In this document: positions 32,674 to 42,454 of the stretch, one piece after another
How positions within the stretch are numbered: the stretch's first letter is position 1
Layout of the letters: every line of letters begins with the position of its first letter
NCBI GenBank assembly: GCA_947474675.1
Contig: CANJKA010000010.1
Location: 1 to 61,026, forward strand
DNA length: 61,026 nt
Direction: 5' to 3'
From: Flavobacteriales bacterium
GTDB lineage: Bacteria > Bacteroidota > Bacteroidia > Flavobacteriales_D > Crocinitomicaceae
Notes under the pieces: model-generated
What the model was told of the DNA's origin: nothing
The model's database searches: none
Seen by the model: only the letters and a program-made list of their open reading frames with translations
Made by a program: the position numbers and the translations under genes

Positions 32674-33771
32674 ATGACCTTTCAAAAATTATTATCAAAT
32701 AAAGAATACACAGTTTTAAAACGAACTGAAGAATATTTATATGTTTTGATTTCAAATAGAAAATATGTTTTTTATTTGAAAAATTATGAATTAATGTGTT
32801 TTTCCATCGACAAGTTTAAGATAATTACAATCATTGATTTTTTTGAAGAACACTATTCATTTAATAGAGTAGAAATAATCTCTTTAGAAAATTCTGAAAA
32901 TTCAGTTGATTTACAATTTAAGCCAAAAGAATTATCATTAATACTAGGAGAATGTTTTAAATTATCTGAAATAAAAAATGTAAAACCTAGTCAAGTTATT
33001 AATGAAGAGGTTTTAAAGTTTTTACAGGATTTTGATTGGATCGTACCTTTAGGAAAATGGAAATATAGTGTTGAAGAACAATTATTTTATTTAATACCAA
33101 ATAATGAATTCTGTTTGCAATTTAATTCTAACAATTATGAATATTTTGGAAAACCCTCTTTTTTATTAAAACAAGGCACTGAAGAATATTTTTGTTTTTT
33201 AAATCCAAATACAATGTTTGATTATTATAGAATGAATTTACCAAGCAAAAAAACAAATATTCTATTAGGTTATGAAACAATAAAAGATCAAAAACAAACT
33301 GTAGTAATAAAAGGAACAAAGCAGGAATTATATAATTCAATGATAATATGTTTAAACACATTATCAATTCCATTTGAACTAATTTCTGATAAAACTATAA
33401 TTCAAATACATTTTATTAATCATGAGTTTTCAAGTTTTTTTCAAAACTATTTTAATTTAATACAAATTCAATTATTAGCAGATATAGATTATTTTAAAGC
33501 AGCAACTTCTTTAGATTTTACTACAAAAAAGAATATTGCTTTTACAGCTAAAAAAACAAAAACAAATCCTTATCCAATTGTACAATTTTCAAACACAATT
33601 ACACATATTCAATTAGTTATAGAATATATACTTAATGACTTATTAATAGATAAATTAAGTATATACAATTTATCTTATTTACCAATCAATAGCAATCCTC
33701 ATCATTTAAAAACCAATGAGGAGTTTGAAGAAAATCCAATAGAATCATTTAATCAACTTTCTGAATTATGA
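32674..33771 (+). CDS. 365-residue protein of unknown function, coupled to a primase-like gene
   Basis: A soluble protein without obvious domain, beginning MTFQKLLSNKEYTVLKRTEE. It has many aromatic residues and beta strands in the first half (EYLYVLISNRKYVFYLKNYE). The C-terminal half is helical/beta mixed. Its stop overlaps the start of the Toprim gene (ATGA), so the two proteins are likely made together and may form a complex. Unrecognised. Confidence 0.65.
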   Translation: MTFQKLLSNKEYTVLKRTEEYLYVLISNRKYVFYLKNYELMCFSIDKFKIITIIDFFEEHYSFNRVEIISLENSENSVDLQFKPKELSLILGECFKLSEIKNVKPSQVINEEVLKFLQDFDWIVPLGKWKYSVEEQLFYLIPNNEFCLQFNSNNYEYFGKPSFLLKQGTEEYFCFLNPNTMFDYYRMNLPSKKTNILLGYETIKDQKQTVVIKGTKQELYNSMIICLNTLSIPFELISDKTIIQIHFINHEFSSFFQNYFNLIQIQLLADIDYFKAATSLDFTTKKNIAFTAKKTKTNPYPIVQFSNTITHIQLVIEYILNDLLIDKLSIYNLSYLPINSNPHHLKTNEEFEENPIESFNQLSEL

Positions 33772-35033
33772 CATTAGAAGAAATTAAGGCAAAAGTAAGT
33801 ATTCTTGAATTTATAAAGTTTAGAAAGGATTTAGATTTTATAATTAAAAGGCATGGCAAATTCGCAAAAGCTTTTATTCCTTTAAGGGATGAAAATGGTC
33901 AAATTGTATATGAAAATAAACATTCTGTAAAAAAAGAAAGTTTAATGGTTTCAAGAATAGAGAAGCCTAATGGAGAGCAACATGAAATTTATTTTGAATC
34001 AAATGATTTTGAAAAAGGTAAATCGAAAACTATTATTGATTTTATTTCAACCTATGTCTTAAAAGAAGAAAAAATAGACTTTAGAAAGGTTACTGGAATA
34101 CTATATCAATACATGAATAATAGTGAATTTGTATCAATAGAAAATTCATCTTTTGATTTAGCATCCAATAAAAGCACAGAAACTCAAAAAGGCCCTTCTA
34201 AAAAGATTGTATTTGATTTACCATCAAAGAATACATTCAGTTATTTAAAATCAAGAGGTATTGACTTAAACATATCACTAGACGATAAATTTATTGGTAC
34301 TTACGGTTCTTATACTAATGTAGAAAATGAAAAAATGCAAATAGTAGATATGCCAGCATTTATTCTAACAAAAAATAACAAAAAGAAACAAACCTTACAA
34401 TGGATTGATTTTAAAAATGGAAAACATACAGGTAAATATTTTGTCAGTGATGTAAAAAGAGAATCTGCTTTTTATAGATCAAATTTTGAAAAAAACACAA
34501 ATACAATTTGCCTTATTGAGAATCCCGAAAAAGCGATGGCACATTATCAATTGTTTAAAAAAGAATTGAATGAACAAAAAGTAAATGTATCTTATTTATC
34601 TTCTTGTGGAAATCTTACCTTAGAAGATTTAAAAGCGGTAAAGGAATTGTCTGTTGATAAAGAAATAAATAAATTTATTTTAGCTTTTGATAATGATTTA
34701 GCAGGAAAAAAATATACTTTAAATACTGTTATCTTTTTAGCAGGAATTGAAGGAACATTAAAGCATAATGTAGAATCAAATGTATTTTCATTCAAATCAA
34801 ATCCAGAGAATGAAAATAAACTTTGTGAATTTTTACAAAAAAACAAACTTAACTTTTCTTTTATTAAAGGAGAGATCACAATAAATGAACCATTTGAGAA
34901 GTTAATTACAAAGTTTCAATCTGATTCTATAAAAATACACACATCGATAACAAAAGATTTTTTAGATGATATGAATGAAAATAAAAAATTACCATTTCAC
35001 TTTAAATCAAATACCAATAACTTAACAATTTAA
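33768..35033 (+). CDS. Toprim-domain primase-like protein
   Basis: 421 residues. The Toprim motifs are visible: ENPEKAMAHYQL with the conserved Glu near residue 250 and AFDNDLAGKK with the D-x-D near residue 305. The N-terminal part (IKAKVSILEFI, FIPLRDENGQIVY) resembles the DUF3991/CHC2-derived leader of mobile-element primases, but the Cys zinc ligands are absent. Such proteins prime the transferred strand in the recipient. Translation is coupled to the gene before it. Confidence 0.75.
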   Translation: MTLEEIKAKVSILEFIKFRKDLDFIIKRHGKFAKAFIPLRDENGQIVYENKHSVKKESLMVSRIEKPNGEQHEIYFESNDFEKGKSKTIIDFISTYVLKEEKIDFRKVTGILYQYMNNSEFVSIENSSFDLASNKSTETQKGPSKKIVFDLPSKNTFSYLKSRGIDLNISLDDKFIGTYGSYTNVENEKMQIVDMPAFILTKNNKKKQTLQWIDFKNGKHTGKYFVSDVKRESAFYRSNFEKNTNTICLIENPEKAMAHYQLFKKELNEQKVNVSYLSSCGNLTLEDLKAVKELSVDKEINKFILAFDNDLAGKKYTLNTVIFLAGIEGTLKHNVESNVFSFKSNPENENKLCEFLQKNKLNFSFIKGEITINEPFEKLITKFQSDSIKIHTSITKDFLDDMNENKKLPFHFKSNTNNLTI

Positions 35034-35036
35034 ACT

Positions 35037-35413
35037 ATGGATAAAACACAATCGATAATAGCTGAAGAACATATAGAGACAACAATAGGGAATTGTACAG
35101 TTCAAACGTTAATATTTTAATTAAAAACAATAGAAAAGTTCTAGCAGTACAGAATAATGAAGTTACAATTGCAATATTAAGCAACCAAGAATCATACACA
35201 TTATCACGGTTTTTAAAATACGCTAACAATATAAATAATATTAAAATAGGAGACGATGTGATAAATGATGATCGTACAATTATCATAAAAAATGTAAATT
35301 TAATTGATACTGAATATGGAATATTCCAAGGAACGTTAATTTATTCAGAGATACCTAAAGTAGAACCTCCAATTGGATCATTATGGAATTTAATGGAATT
35401 TAAACCTTTTTAA
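35037..35413 (+). pseudogene. Frameshifted paralogue of the 35.4 kb gene
   Basis: The ATG at 35037 gives MDKTQSIIAEEHIETTIGNC and stops after 27 codons. Another frame, open from about 35093 to 35413 without ATG, encodes a body aligning with the next gene (ANNINNIKIGDDVINDDRTI against AKNMNNIEIGDYVVSDDKTL). The stop of one and the body of the other are joined by a one-base deletion around 35090-35115. A TTG start at 35093 with a truncated but working protein is also possible. Confidence 0.55.
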
Positions 35414-35422
35414 ATAAAAACT

Positions 35423-35788
35423 ATGGAAAAAGAAGAAGTATATATTGAAGATAATACAAATATTGTAAAGGCAGATAATTTATTCTTTCAACTATTAATT
35501 ACAAAAGGATCTGCTAATATTTCAGTAAAAAGAGAAAATGATTTAATAGCAATAATAAATACTAGAGAAATTTCCCATCTTTCAGACTTATTTAATACTG
35601 CTAAAAATATGAATAATATAGAAATTGGGGATTATGTAGTAAGTGATGATAAAACGCTTATAATTGATGTTAATTGGATAGATTTAGAAAATGGAATTTT
35701 TCAAGGAGAGATACTTTATTCTAAAAATAAAATTGATAAAAAAGATAGTCCTTATTGGGGACTTTTTAGCTTTAAACCTTTAAAATAA
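35423..35788 (+). CDS. 121-residue protein of unknown function (intact paralogue)
   Basis: Product begins MEKEEVYIEDNTNIVKADNL. It has mixed alpha/beta structure with the block NNIEIGDYVVSDDKTLIIDV and an end GLFSFKPLK, both mirrored in the gene just upstream. Tandem duplication gave two genes, one of which now looks broken. Function unknown; it sits between the primase-like and the giant helicase genes. Confidence 0.65.
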   Translation: MEKEEVYIEDNTNIVKADNLFFQLLITKGSANISVKRENDLIAIINTREISHLSDLFNTAKNMNNIEIGDYVVSDDKTLIIDVNWIDLENGIFQGEILYSKNKIDKKDSPYWGLFSFKPLK

Positions 35789-35794
35789 AACAAC

Positions 35795-36106
35795 ATGGAA
35801 AACGATTTTGAATACACAGAAACACATGAAATGCTTTTACTAGATTCTCAATATGCAATTTTTGCAGAGAAATACTTACAAGAAAACTTTAAATCAAATC
35901 ATTGGGATCTTCAAATAAATGGTGGTTTAGAAGATCTTTTAATTGAAGCAGCTAAAATAGGATTAGAAGAACATTTAAGTCTTACTGATCCTTGTAATGC
36001 TACATTTTCAAACGATGTGAAAATTTTAGCAACAATTGATCTAATGGCAAGAGAATTATGGTCTGAAGAGATAAAAACATTCCTTAATAATAAGTATCAA
36101 TTATAA
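35795..36106 (+). CDS. 103-residue acidic helical protein
   Basis: Soluble and acidic; begins MENDFEYTETHEMLLLDSQ and contains GLEDLLIEAAKIGLEEHL and ILATIDLMARELWSEEI. Plasmids of this group often have a small DUF1896-like protein before the giant methyltransferase-helicase; this may be one, but similarity is not clear to me. It ends 13 bases before the next gene. Confidence 0.6.
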   Translation: MENDFEYTETHEMLLLDSQYAIFAEKYLQENFKSNHWDLQINGGLEDLLIEAAKIGLEEHLSLTDPCNATFSNDVKILATIDLMARELWSEEIKTFLNNKYQL

Positions 36107-36119
36107 TTAGAAAAAAATT

Positions 36120-39100
36120 ATGACCACTTTACAAAGCCTTAATATAAATATAGAAGTTCTCAATGAACTAATTAACGCTCAATCTGAAGGAAGAACACCA
36201 AAAACCGATATAATTAAAAATTATATCGGTTTTGGTGCTATTAAAGAAATATCTTATGATATTACTAATGATGATCATTGGAATCCATCCAATAAAAAAA
36301 TAAGAAGCTTACTTGTTGATTTATATGAGAAATTATCAAATCATTATGGTCCTTCTGTTGCTGATAGAACTTTTGAATCAATGCGTTCAAGTACACTTAC
36401 AGCATTTTACACTCCAGAACTTATTGTTAATCCAATTGTTGATTTTTTTGATAAATTAGCTATAAAAGAAAATAAAGTATTAAATGTTTTAGATCCTTCT
36501 TCGGGAACAGGTGCGTTTGTAGCTCCATTATTAAATTTAAAATCTATAAATTCAGTTACTTCAATTGAAAAAGATTTACTTACTTCTACAATACAAAAGC
36601 ACATATATAGTGATACAAAAACAAAATTTCATGCAGGTCCATTTGAAAAAATAATCAACACTACTAATTATGAAAATTCAACATTTGATTTAATTATTTC
36701 TAATATTCCTTTTGGTGATATAAAAGTGTTTGATCCAATATTTAATAAACTCCCTAATCAATCTCCAGAGTTTAATTCACAAAATTCTATTCATGGTTAT
36801 TTTTTTCAAAAATCAATTTCAAAATTAAACGCTGGTGGTTATATCGGTTTTATCACAAGTACTTCAATTGCTGATTCAATCAATAACGATTATCTACGAA
36901 AAGATATTTTAAAAAAATGTAAACTTATTCAAATTATTAGATTACCAAACAATACATTTGATAACACAAAAGTAGTATCTGATTTAATTATTTTAAAAAG
37001 AAGAAATAGAACATTAACAACCTTAAACGATCTCAATAAAGAAGAACAAAAATTTTTAAAAACTGAAACAATAAAAGTTAATGATGGTTTATCAACCATA
37101 AAATATGAATCCCAAATTAATTCTTATTTTTTAGATGAAAACAAAAATCTTACTCAAAATGTTTTAGGATATTTAGCTCCCGGCTATTTACACAATAGAC
37201 CGACTGTGACATTAAATTCTAATTTAACATTAAAAGAAATAGGTGAAAAAATAACCGATAATTTAAATACTGTTTTAGAACTAAAAGTAGCTATTATTCC
37301 AGAAAAAAAAGAAACTCCTACAATTCCTTTAGAAAAAATCCAATTTTCATTATTTGATGAAATTGAAACAGCTATTACCAAAAACAACATTACAGTTAAA
37401 AATCCTATTTTAGACAGAATAGATATTAGCGATATCATTTTAAAAAAATATTTATTAGTCGAGGGCAATGTTTTTAAATATAAAGATGATATTGGAACGA
37501 TACAGTTTGGAAGCAATGGTGCATATTTAAAACCACTTATAGGAAAAACTCAATTAGAAAAAAACAAACTATTATTAGCTTCCGAAATTCTTTTAACATA
37601 TAAAAAATTAATATTTGAGGATTTAAATAATCCAATGTCTAATGATGCCGTTTTATTAAGGCAAACTTTAAACATTAAATATGACGCGTTTGTAAATCAA
37701 TATAAACAAATTAGTTTAAAAGAAAACAGAGCATTAATTTTAACTGTTGAAAAAGAAGGGTTTAAACTGCAAAGTCTTGAAAACTATAACGAAAAAACTT
37801 TCTTTTTTGACAAATCAGATATATTTAATCAATCTTCATTTAATGATATTCAAATTAAAGAGTATTCTTTAGAAGATGCAGTAAATAAATCATTAAATAT
37901 TAATTCTGAAATTAATATTGATTTTATAAGTCAATTATATAATAAACCAAATTCAGAGGTCATTTATGAAGGTTTAACAAAAGAACTATTTTTTATAAAT
38001 CCTAAAACCAATCAAAATTTTGACATTACCCAACAATACAAATCCTTAAAAGATTCTGATAAAGCAGCAGGATTTAATTTTGTAACAAAAGATGAATTAA
38101 TTGCAGGCCCATTAAGATTTAAAATAACTGAAATGGAGCAAAACCCAGATTGGTACTTAAATCCTGCAATCTATGACAAAACATTAGAACTTTTAGAAAA
38201 AAACAAAATAGACATAGTGCCAATTGTTGAATTGCAACCAAAAATTGGTGAAAACTGGATTCCAAAAAATCATTTTGAACATTTTGCTTCTCAATTATTT
38301 GATACTGATATTTTAATAAATAAAAGTTCTTATAATGGATCATATACAGTTAAAAAGCCAAGTTATTCTTACAAAGCAAATAAAGATTTTGCCATTGATT
38401 GTAAAAACGGAAAAACAATTACAGCACATAAACTTCTTGAAAATGCTTTACATGGTGCAATTCCTAAAATTACTTATACTGTAAAAGAAGGAGACACAAA
38501 AAAAACGTATTTAGACAGAGAAGCAATGTCGAAAGCACAAATGAAAATTGATACAATTAATGATGAATGGTCAAGTTATGTTTTAGCAAATAAAGAATTA
38601 GGTGTAGAACTAGAAAATAGATACAACAACGTTCAAAATATTAATGTTGAACGAGTTTTTAATGGAACACATTTAGAATTACCAAATTTAGAATTTTTTA
38701 ATCCTTTCGACCATCAAAAAAACTGTACATGGCAACTATTAAACAATAATGGAGGGTTAGCAGATCATATTGTTGGAGCAGGAAAATCTTTAATCATTGC
38801 CATGACTACAATGGAAATGAAAAGGTTAAAGGTGGCAGAAAAAACCATGATTACAGGCTTAAAAGCCAATATTATGGATATTTATAAAGACTTTGTTAAA
38901 GCATATCCAGAAGCGAAAGTTCTTTTTCCTTCAGATAAAGATTTCGAGCCAAACAATCGAAAAATGTTTATTCAAAAAATACAAAATAATCATTGGGATG
39001 CCGTTATATTATCACACGAACAATTTTCTTCTATTCCTCAATCAAGAGATATACAAGAAAAAATAATCAATGAAGAATTACATAATATTCGCTTAGATTT

Positions 39101-41639
39101 AAATGATGCAATAAGTACTGGAGAAGCACAAGCAAATAAAAGAGTATTTACTACACTTCAGAAAAAACTTGAAAACAAAGAAGTGATGTTACTTAAACTT
39201 GCGGATTCAATTAAAAAAGATCCAAACCTTGTAACCTTTGATAAATTAGGGATTGATCATTTAATTGTCGATGAATCTCATGTATTTAAAAATCTCGAGT
39301 TTTCTACTAGACACATGAATGTTGCAGGATTAGGTTCTCCAGAAGGATCAGCGAGAGCTTTAAATATGTTGTTTGCCGTTAGAACACTTCAAGAGAAACA
39401 TCAAGGAGATAAAGGAGTAAGTTTTTTTACAGGAACTCCAATATCAAATTCATTAGCCGAATTATATCTTCTAAAAAAATTCTTAAATCCAAGTGAATTA
39501 ATAAAAAGAGACATGCCTAACTTTGATACATGGGCTAGAACATATGCAGAATTAACAAGAGATTTTGAATTATCAGTAACCAATGAAATAAAAGCAAAGG
39601 AAAGATACAGATCCTTTCAAAAAGTTCCGGAACTCGCTAGATGGTACAGGTCGTTTTCAAATATTGCAAATGAAAATAATATTATTTTAGATCGACCAAG
39701 TTTAGAAAATCATTTAATTGTAATTAAAGACACCCCTTTACAAAAAGAATATTCTAAAGAACTTATTAATGCAGTTTATAAAGAAGATTTTTCTTTTTTC
39801 GGTTCTAATTTTAGTAAAGAACAAATGTCTGCTAAGATGCTAATTGCAACTAACATTTCTACAAAAATTTCAATGGATGTTAGAATGATAGATCCAAATT
39901 TAGATCAAATCGATGGATCAAAAGCAGTAGAATCTTGTAAAAATATTGCAATGGAATATGATAAATCAAATTCCTTTAAAGGAACACAATTGGTTTTTTG
40001 TGATACCAATACCCCAAATGCCGATAAAAATAAATTTACAATTTATAACGCAATTAAAAACACTCTTGTTCACGAATACGGTATTCCCGAAAATGAAATA
40101 AAATTTATTCACGACTTTAACACTAAAAAAGCTAAAAGCAATTTATTTAAAGATGTGAATGATGGAAAGGTTCGAGTTTTACTTGGATCAACATCTAAAA
40201 TGGGAGTAGGGGTCAATGCTCAAAAGAAAATAATAGCAATGCATCATCTTGATATTCCCTGGTCACCCAAAGATTTATTACAAAGAAATGGGAGGGGAGA
40301 AAGACAAGGAAATATAGCAGCTAAATTATATAATAACAATATTGTCAATAATTATATATACGCAACTGAAGGAACTTTAGATTCATATAAATATTATCTA
40401 GTAGATACAAAACAAAAATTCATTAATCAAATCAAAGATTCAAATTCAAGCACAAGAAATATTGATGAAGGAGAAATGGGAGACGATGGTGTTCTATCTG
40501 CTTCTGCATTTATTGCACAACTAAGTGGTAAACAAGAATTGTTGGAAAAAAATAAAATTGACAAACAATTAAATGAATTTGAACTTAAAAGGAGTGTTTT
40601 AATTAAAGATGTAATTAAAATTAAAAATGAAATTGATTACAGTCAAAAAATCATTCCAAAAATAGCTGAAAGAAAACAGTTATACCAAAAAGATTTAATT
40701 CAATCAAACCTATCATTCAATCAAACAGAAAAAGGGATTAAATTTTCTTTAAATATTGGAGAGGGGAAGGAATTAAAAGATAAAGAAAAAATCACAAATC
40801 ATTTAATTACAAATATTAATAAATTTTTAAACGGAAAAGAAAGTGTTTTAAAAGTAGGGGAAATAGGAGAATTTAACGTATTACTTAACGGTTATTTAGA
40901 TTCTTCAGAAAAAGAGCCTAAAACATATGTAAGACTTGTATTAGAAAGTAAAACAACCAATCTTGAATACTTATATGGAACAGGGATTGTTTCTGAAGAA
41001 AGACCAGTTCAATTATATAAACAAATATTTGATTCAGTTAAACAACTTCAAGATAAAATAAATGATCAAGAAAGAAGCTTTAAATCTCAATCGGAATTAT
41101 TAGAAAAAAACTTAGAAAGACTACCTAAAATAAATGCAAATATTTATGACGAACAAATTCAAACTTTAAAACAAAATTCATTAGAACTAGCAATGATAAT
41201 TGAGGGAGAAACAGATAAATTAAATTTAAACTTAGGAGTGATTGAAGAATTAAATCAATGTATAAATTCGAATAAAAGATATGATTTAGAAAAATGTTTA
41301 TCCACCCTTAAAGTTGATCAAAAATTAACTGCTTTTGAATTAATTTTTGAAAACACCATCCTTGCTCCTGATAAAAAAGAAGAATTGTTATATCAATTTG
41401 TTTTTGACAAAGATCTTAAAAACGTTATTAATTCTATACAAAGAAACGAACCTTACGAAACAAGTATATATTCCACAATTAATAAATCAAAAGATAAAAC
41501 AATTTTAAAATATCAAGTTGAAAAATCAACTTTAAATGATACTGATAAAGCAACAGTTTTCAAAATGCTAAAAATTGAAATGAATCCAATTGTAACAAAA
41601 GAAAATACAATTAAAAATAATAATCAATATTCAAGATAA
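36120..41639 (+). CDS. Giant adenine methyltransferase-SNF2-like helicase fusion
   Basis: 1839 residues. Methyltransferase half: SAM motif VLDPSSGTGAFVAPLL near residue 122 and the catalytic NIPFGD (NPPY-type) near 194. Helicase half: Walker A HIVGAGKSLIIAMTTMEMKR near 884, DESH (LIVDESHVFKN) near 1050, GTPISNSLAELY near 1105 and motif VI LLQRNGRGERQGN near 1387. A helical C-terminus of 400 residues follows. Comparable fusions (phage P1 DarB, ICE/plasmid N-6 methylase-helicases) act in antirestriction or methylation of incoming DNA; I infer the same here. It forms the end of the operon and has a strong terminator. Confidence 0.88.
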   Translation: MTTLQSLNINIEVLNELINAQSEGRTPKTDIIKNYIGFGAIKEISYDITNDDHWNPSNKKIRSLLVDLYEKLSNHYGPSVADRTFESMRSSTLTAFYTPELIVNPIVDFFDKLAIKENKVLNVLDPSSGTGAFVAPLLNLKSINSVTSIEKDLLTSTIQKHIYSDTKTKFHAGPFEKIINTTNYENSTFDLIISNIPFGDIKVFDPIFNKLPNQSPEFNSQNSIHGYFFQKSISKLNAGGYIGFITSTSIADSINNDYLRKDILKKCKLIQIIRLPNNTFDNTKVVSDLIILKRRNRTLTTLNDLNKEEQKFLKTETIKVNDGLSTIKYESQINSYFLDENKNLTQNVLGYLAPGYLHNRPTVTLNSNLTLKEIGEKITDNLNTVLELKVAIIPEKKETPTIPLEKIQFSLFDEIETAITKNNITVKNPILDRIDISDIILKKYLLVEGNVFKYKDDIGTIQFGSNGAYLKPLIGKTQLEKNKLLLASEILLTYKKLIFEDLNNPMSNDAVLLRQTLNIKYDAFVNQYKQISLKENRALILTVEKEGFKLQSLENYNEKTFFFDKSDIFNQSSFNDIQIKEYSLEDAVNKSLNINSEINIDFISQLYNKPNSEVIYEGLTKELFFINPKTNQNFDITQQYKSLKDSDKAAGFNFVTKDELIAGPLRFKITEMEQNPDWYLNPAIYDKTLELLEKNKIDIVPIVELQPKIGENWIPKNHFEHFASQLFDTDILINKSSYNGSYTVKKPSYSYKANKDFAIDCKNGKTITAHKLLENALHGAIPKITYTVKEGDTKKTYLDREAMSKAQMKIDTINDEWSSYVLANKELGVELENRYNNVQNINVERVFNGTHLELPNLEFFNPFDHQKNCTWQLLNNNGGLADHIVGAGKSLIIAMTTMEMKRLKVAEKTMITGLKANIMDIYKDFVKAYPEAKVLFPSDKDFEPNNRKMFIQKIQNNHWDAVILSHEQFSSIPQSRDIQEKIINEELHNIRLDLNDAISTGEAQANKRVFTTLQKKLENKEVMLLKLADSIKKDPNLVTFDKLGIDHLIVDESHVFKNLEFSTRHMNVAGLGSPEGSARALNMLFAVRTLQEKHQGDKGVSFFTGTPISNSLAELYLLKKFLNPSELIKRDMPNFDTWARTYAELTRDFELSVTNEIKAKERYRSFQKVPELARWYRSFSNIANENNIILDRPSLENHLIVIKDTPLQKEYSKELINAVYKEDFSFFGSNFSKEQMSAKMLIATNISTKISMDVRMIDPNLDQIDGSKAVESCKNIAMEYDKSNSFKGTQLVFCDTNTPNADKNKFTIYNAIKNTLVHEYGIPENEIKFIHDFNTKKAKSNLFKDVNDGKVRVLLGSTSKMGVGVNAQKKIIAMHHLDIPWSPKDLLQRNGRGERQGNIAAKLYNNNIVNNYIYATEGTLDSYKYYLVDTKQKFINQIKDSNSSTRNIDEGEMGDDGVLSASAFIAQLSGKQELLEKNKIDKQLNEFELKRSVLIKDVIKIKNEIDYSQKIIPKIAERKQLYQKDLIQSNLSFNQTEKGIKFSLNIGEGKELKDKEKITNHLITNINKFLNGKESVLKVGEIGEFNVLLNGYLDSSEKEPKTYVRLVLESKTTNLEYLYGTGIVSEERPVQLYKQIFDSVKQLQDKINDQERSFKSQSELLEKNLERLPKINANIYDEQIQTLKQNSLELAMIIEGETDKLNLNLGVIEELNQCINSNKRYDLEKCLSTLKVDQKLTAFELIFENTILAPDKKEELLYQFVFDKDLKNVINSIQRNEPYETSIYSTINKSKDKTILKYQVEKSTLNDTDKATVFKMLKIEMNPIVTKENTIKNNNQYSR

Positions 41640-41640
41640 A

Positions 41641-41676
41641 AAAAAAGGAGTGGAAATTAATTTCCACTCCTTTTTT
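41641..41676. terminator. Bidirectional terminator, 36-bp perfect palindrome
   Basis: AAAAAAGGAGTGGAAATT and its exact complement meet without a loop. It terminates the giant gene and the convergent TPR gene. Confidence 0.92.
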
Positions 41677-41698
41677 AATAATTTAAAATTATTTTATA

Positions 41699-42256
41699 CT
41701 ACTTCGTTTTACAAAATCTATTAATTTCTTCTTGTTGAACATCCCCACCCAATTCTTGTGATTTATACATATCCTCACAACATTCGTCAAACTTTAAAAG
41801 TTTATGATTTAATAAACCTCTATGAAAATATGCTTCAGAATTCATTGGATTCAATTCTATCGCTTTTGAAAAATCTTTATATGCTGCACTAAAATTTTTT
41901 GCAGACCAATTGTAAAATCCTCGTTCAACAAAAAAAACATCATTTAAACTATCAAGTATAATTGCTTTTGTATATAAAATAACAGCGTTCTTATAATCTC
42001 CAGCTTCTGATCGAACTCTTGCTAAACCAACATAAGCTTTAATATTTAAAGAATCATATTTTACAGCTTCAGTATAATATACTTTGGCTGATAAGTTATG
42101 ATTCATGTAAAAACTTTTGTCTCCCTCTTCAACCAATTTATTACTTTTTAAAATGAGCGATGAATCAACTTCTGTTAAAGATTTAAAATTTAAACAAGCA
42201 GTAGAATGATGATTTACAAAAAAGGTGATAATTGAAATTATAAATAATGTTTTCAT
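41699..42256 (-). CDS. Secreted TPR protein
   Basis: 185 residues with signal peptide (MKTLFIISIITFFVNHHSTA). At least three tetratricopeptide repeats follow: AKVYYTEAVKYDSLNIKAYV, KNAVILYTKAIILDSLNDVF and KDFSKAIELNPMNSEAYFHR. TPR proteins mediate protein contacts; periplasmic or outer-membrane location is expected. The gene stands alone, with a -7 box (TAGATTTG) on the minus strand near 42287. Confidence 0.85.
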   Translation of the reverse strand: MKTLFIISIITFFVNHHSTACLNFKSLTEVDSSLILKSNKLVEEGDKSFYMNHNLSAKVYYTEAVKYDSLNIKAYVGLARVRSEAGDYKNAVILYTKAIILDSLNDVFFVERGFYNWSAKNFSAAYKDFSKAIELNPMNSEAYFHRGLLNHKLLKFDECCEDMYKSQELGGDVQQEEINRFCKTK

Positions 42257-42323
42257 AAAAGATGGTTATATTTTTTTACAAATCTAAGTAAATAGATTCA
42301 ATATAGCAAGTAATTACATATAG

Positions 42324-42428
42324 TGTGTGAAAAGGCTTTAGGGGAAGGTGCGGAAATTTGGATTTTGTTGTTCTTTAAATCTAAATAAATACTTAATAAT
42401 CAGTAACTTTAAGTATAGAAAGAAAGGA
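42324..42428 (+). promoter_or_regulatory. Promoter-like module, copy B
   Basis: Nearly identical to copies at 21981 and 55085 for about 60 bases (GTGAAAAGGCTTTAGGGG through TTCTTTAAATCTAAA). It then diverges at a few bases and ends in AACTTTAAGTATAGAAAG. It precedes the DUF932 operon by about 27 bases. Confidence 0.7.
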
Positions 42429-42454
42429 ATAATAAATTTTTAAAACTAAAAATT

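Noticed and set aside
36120..41639. Separate methylase and helicase genes
   Set aside because: The frame is continuous over 1839 codons with no internal stop, so one fusion gene is called.
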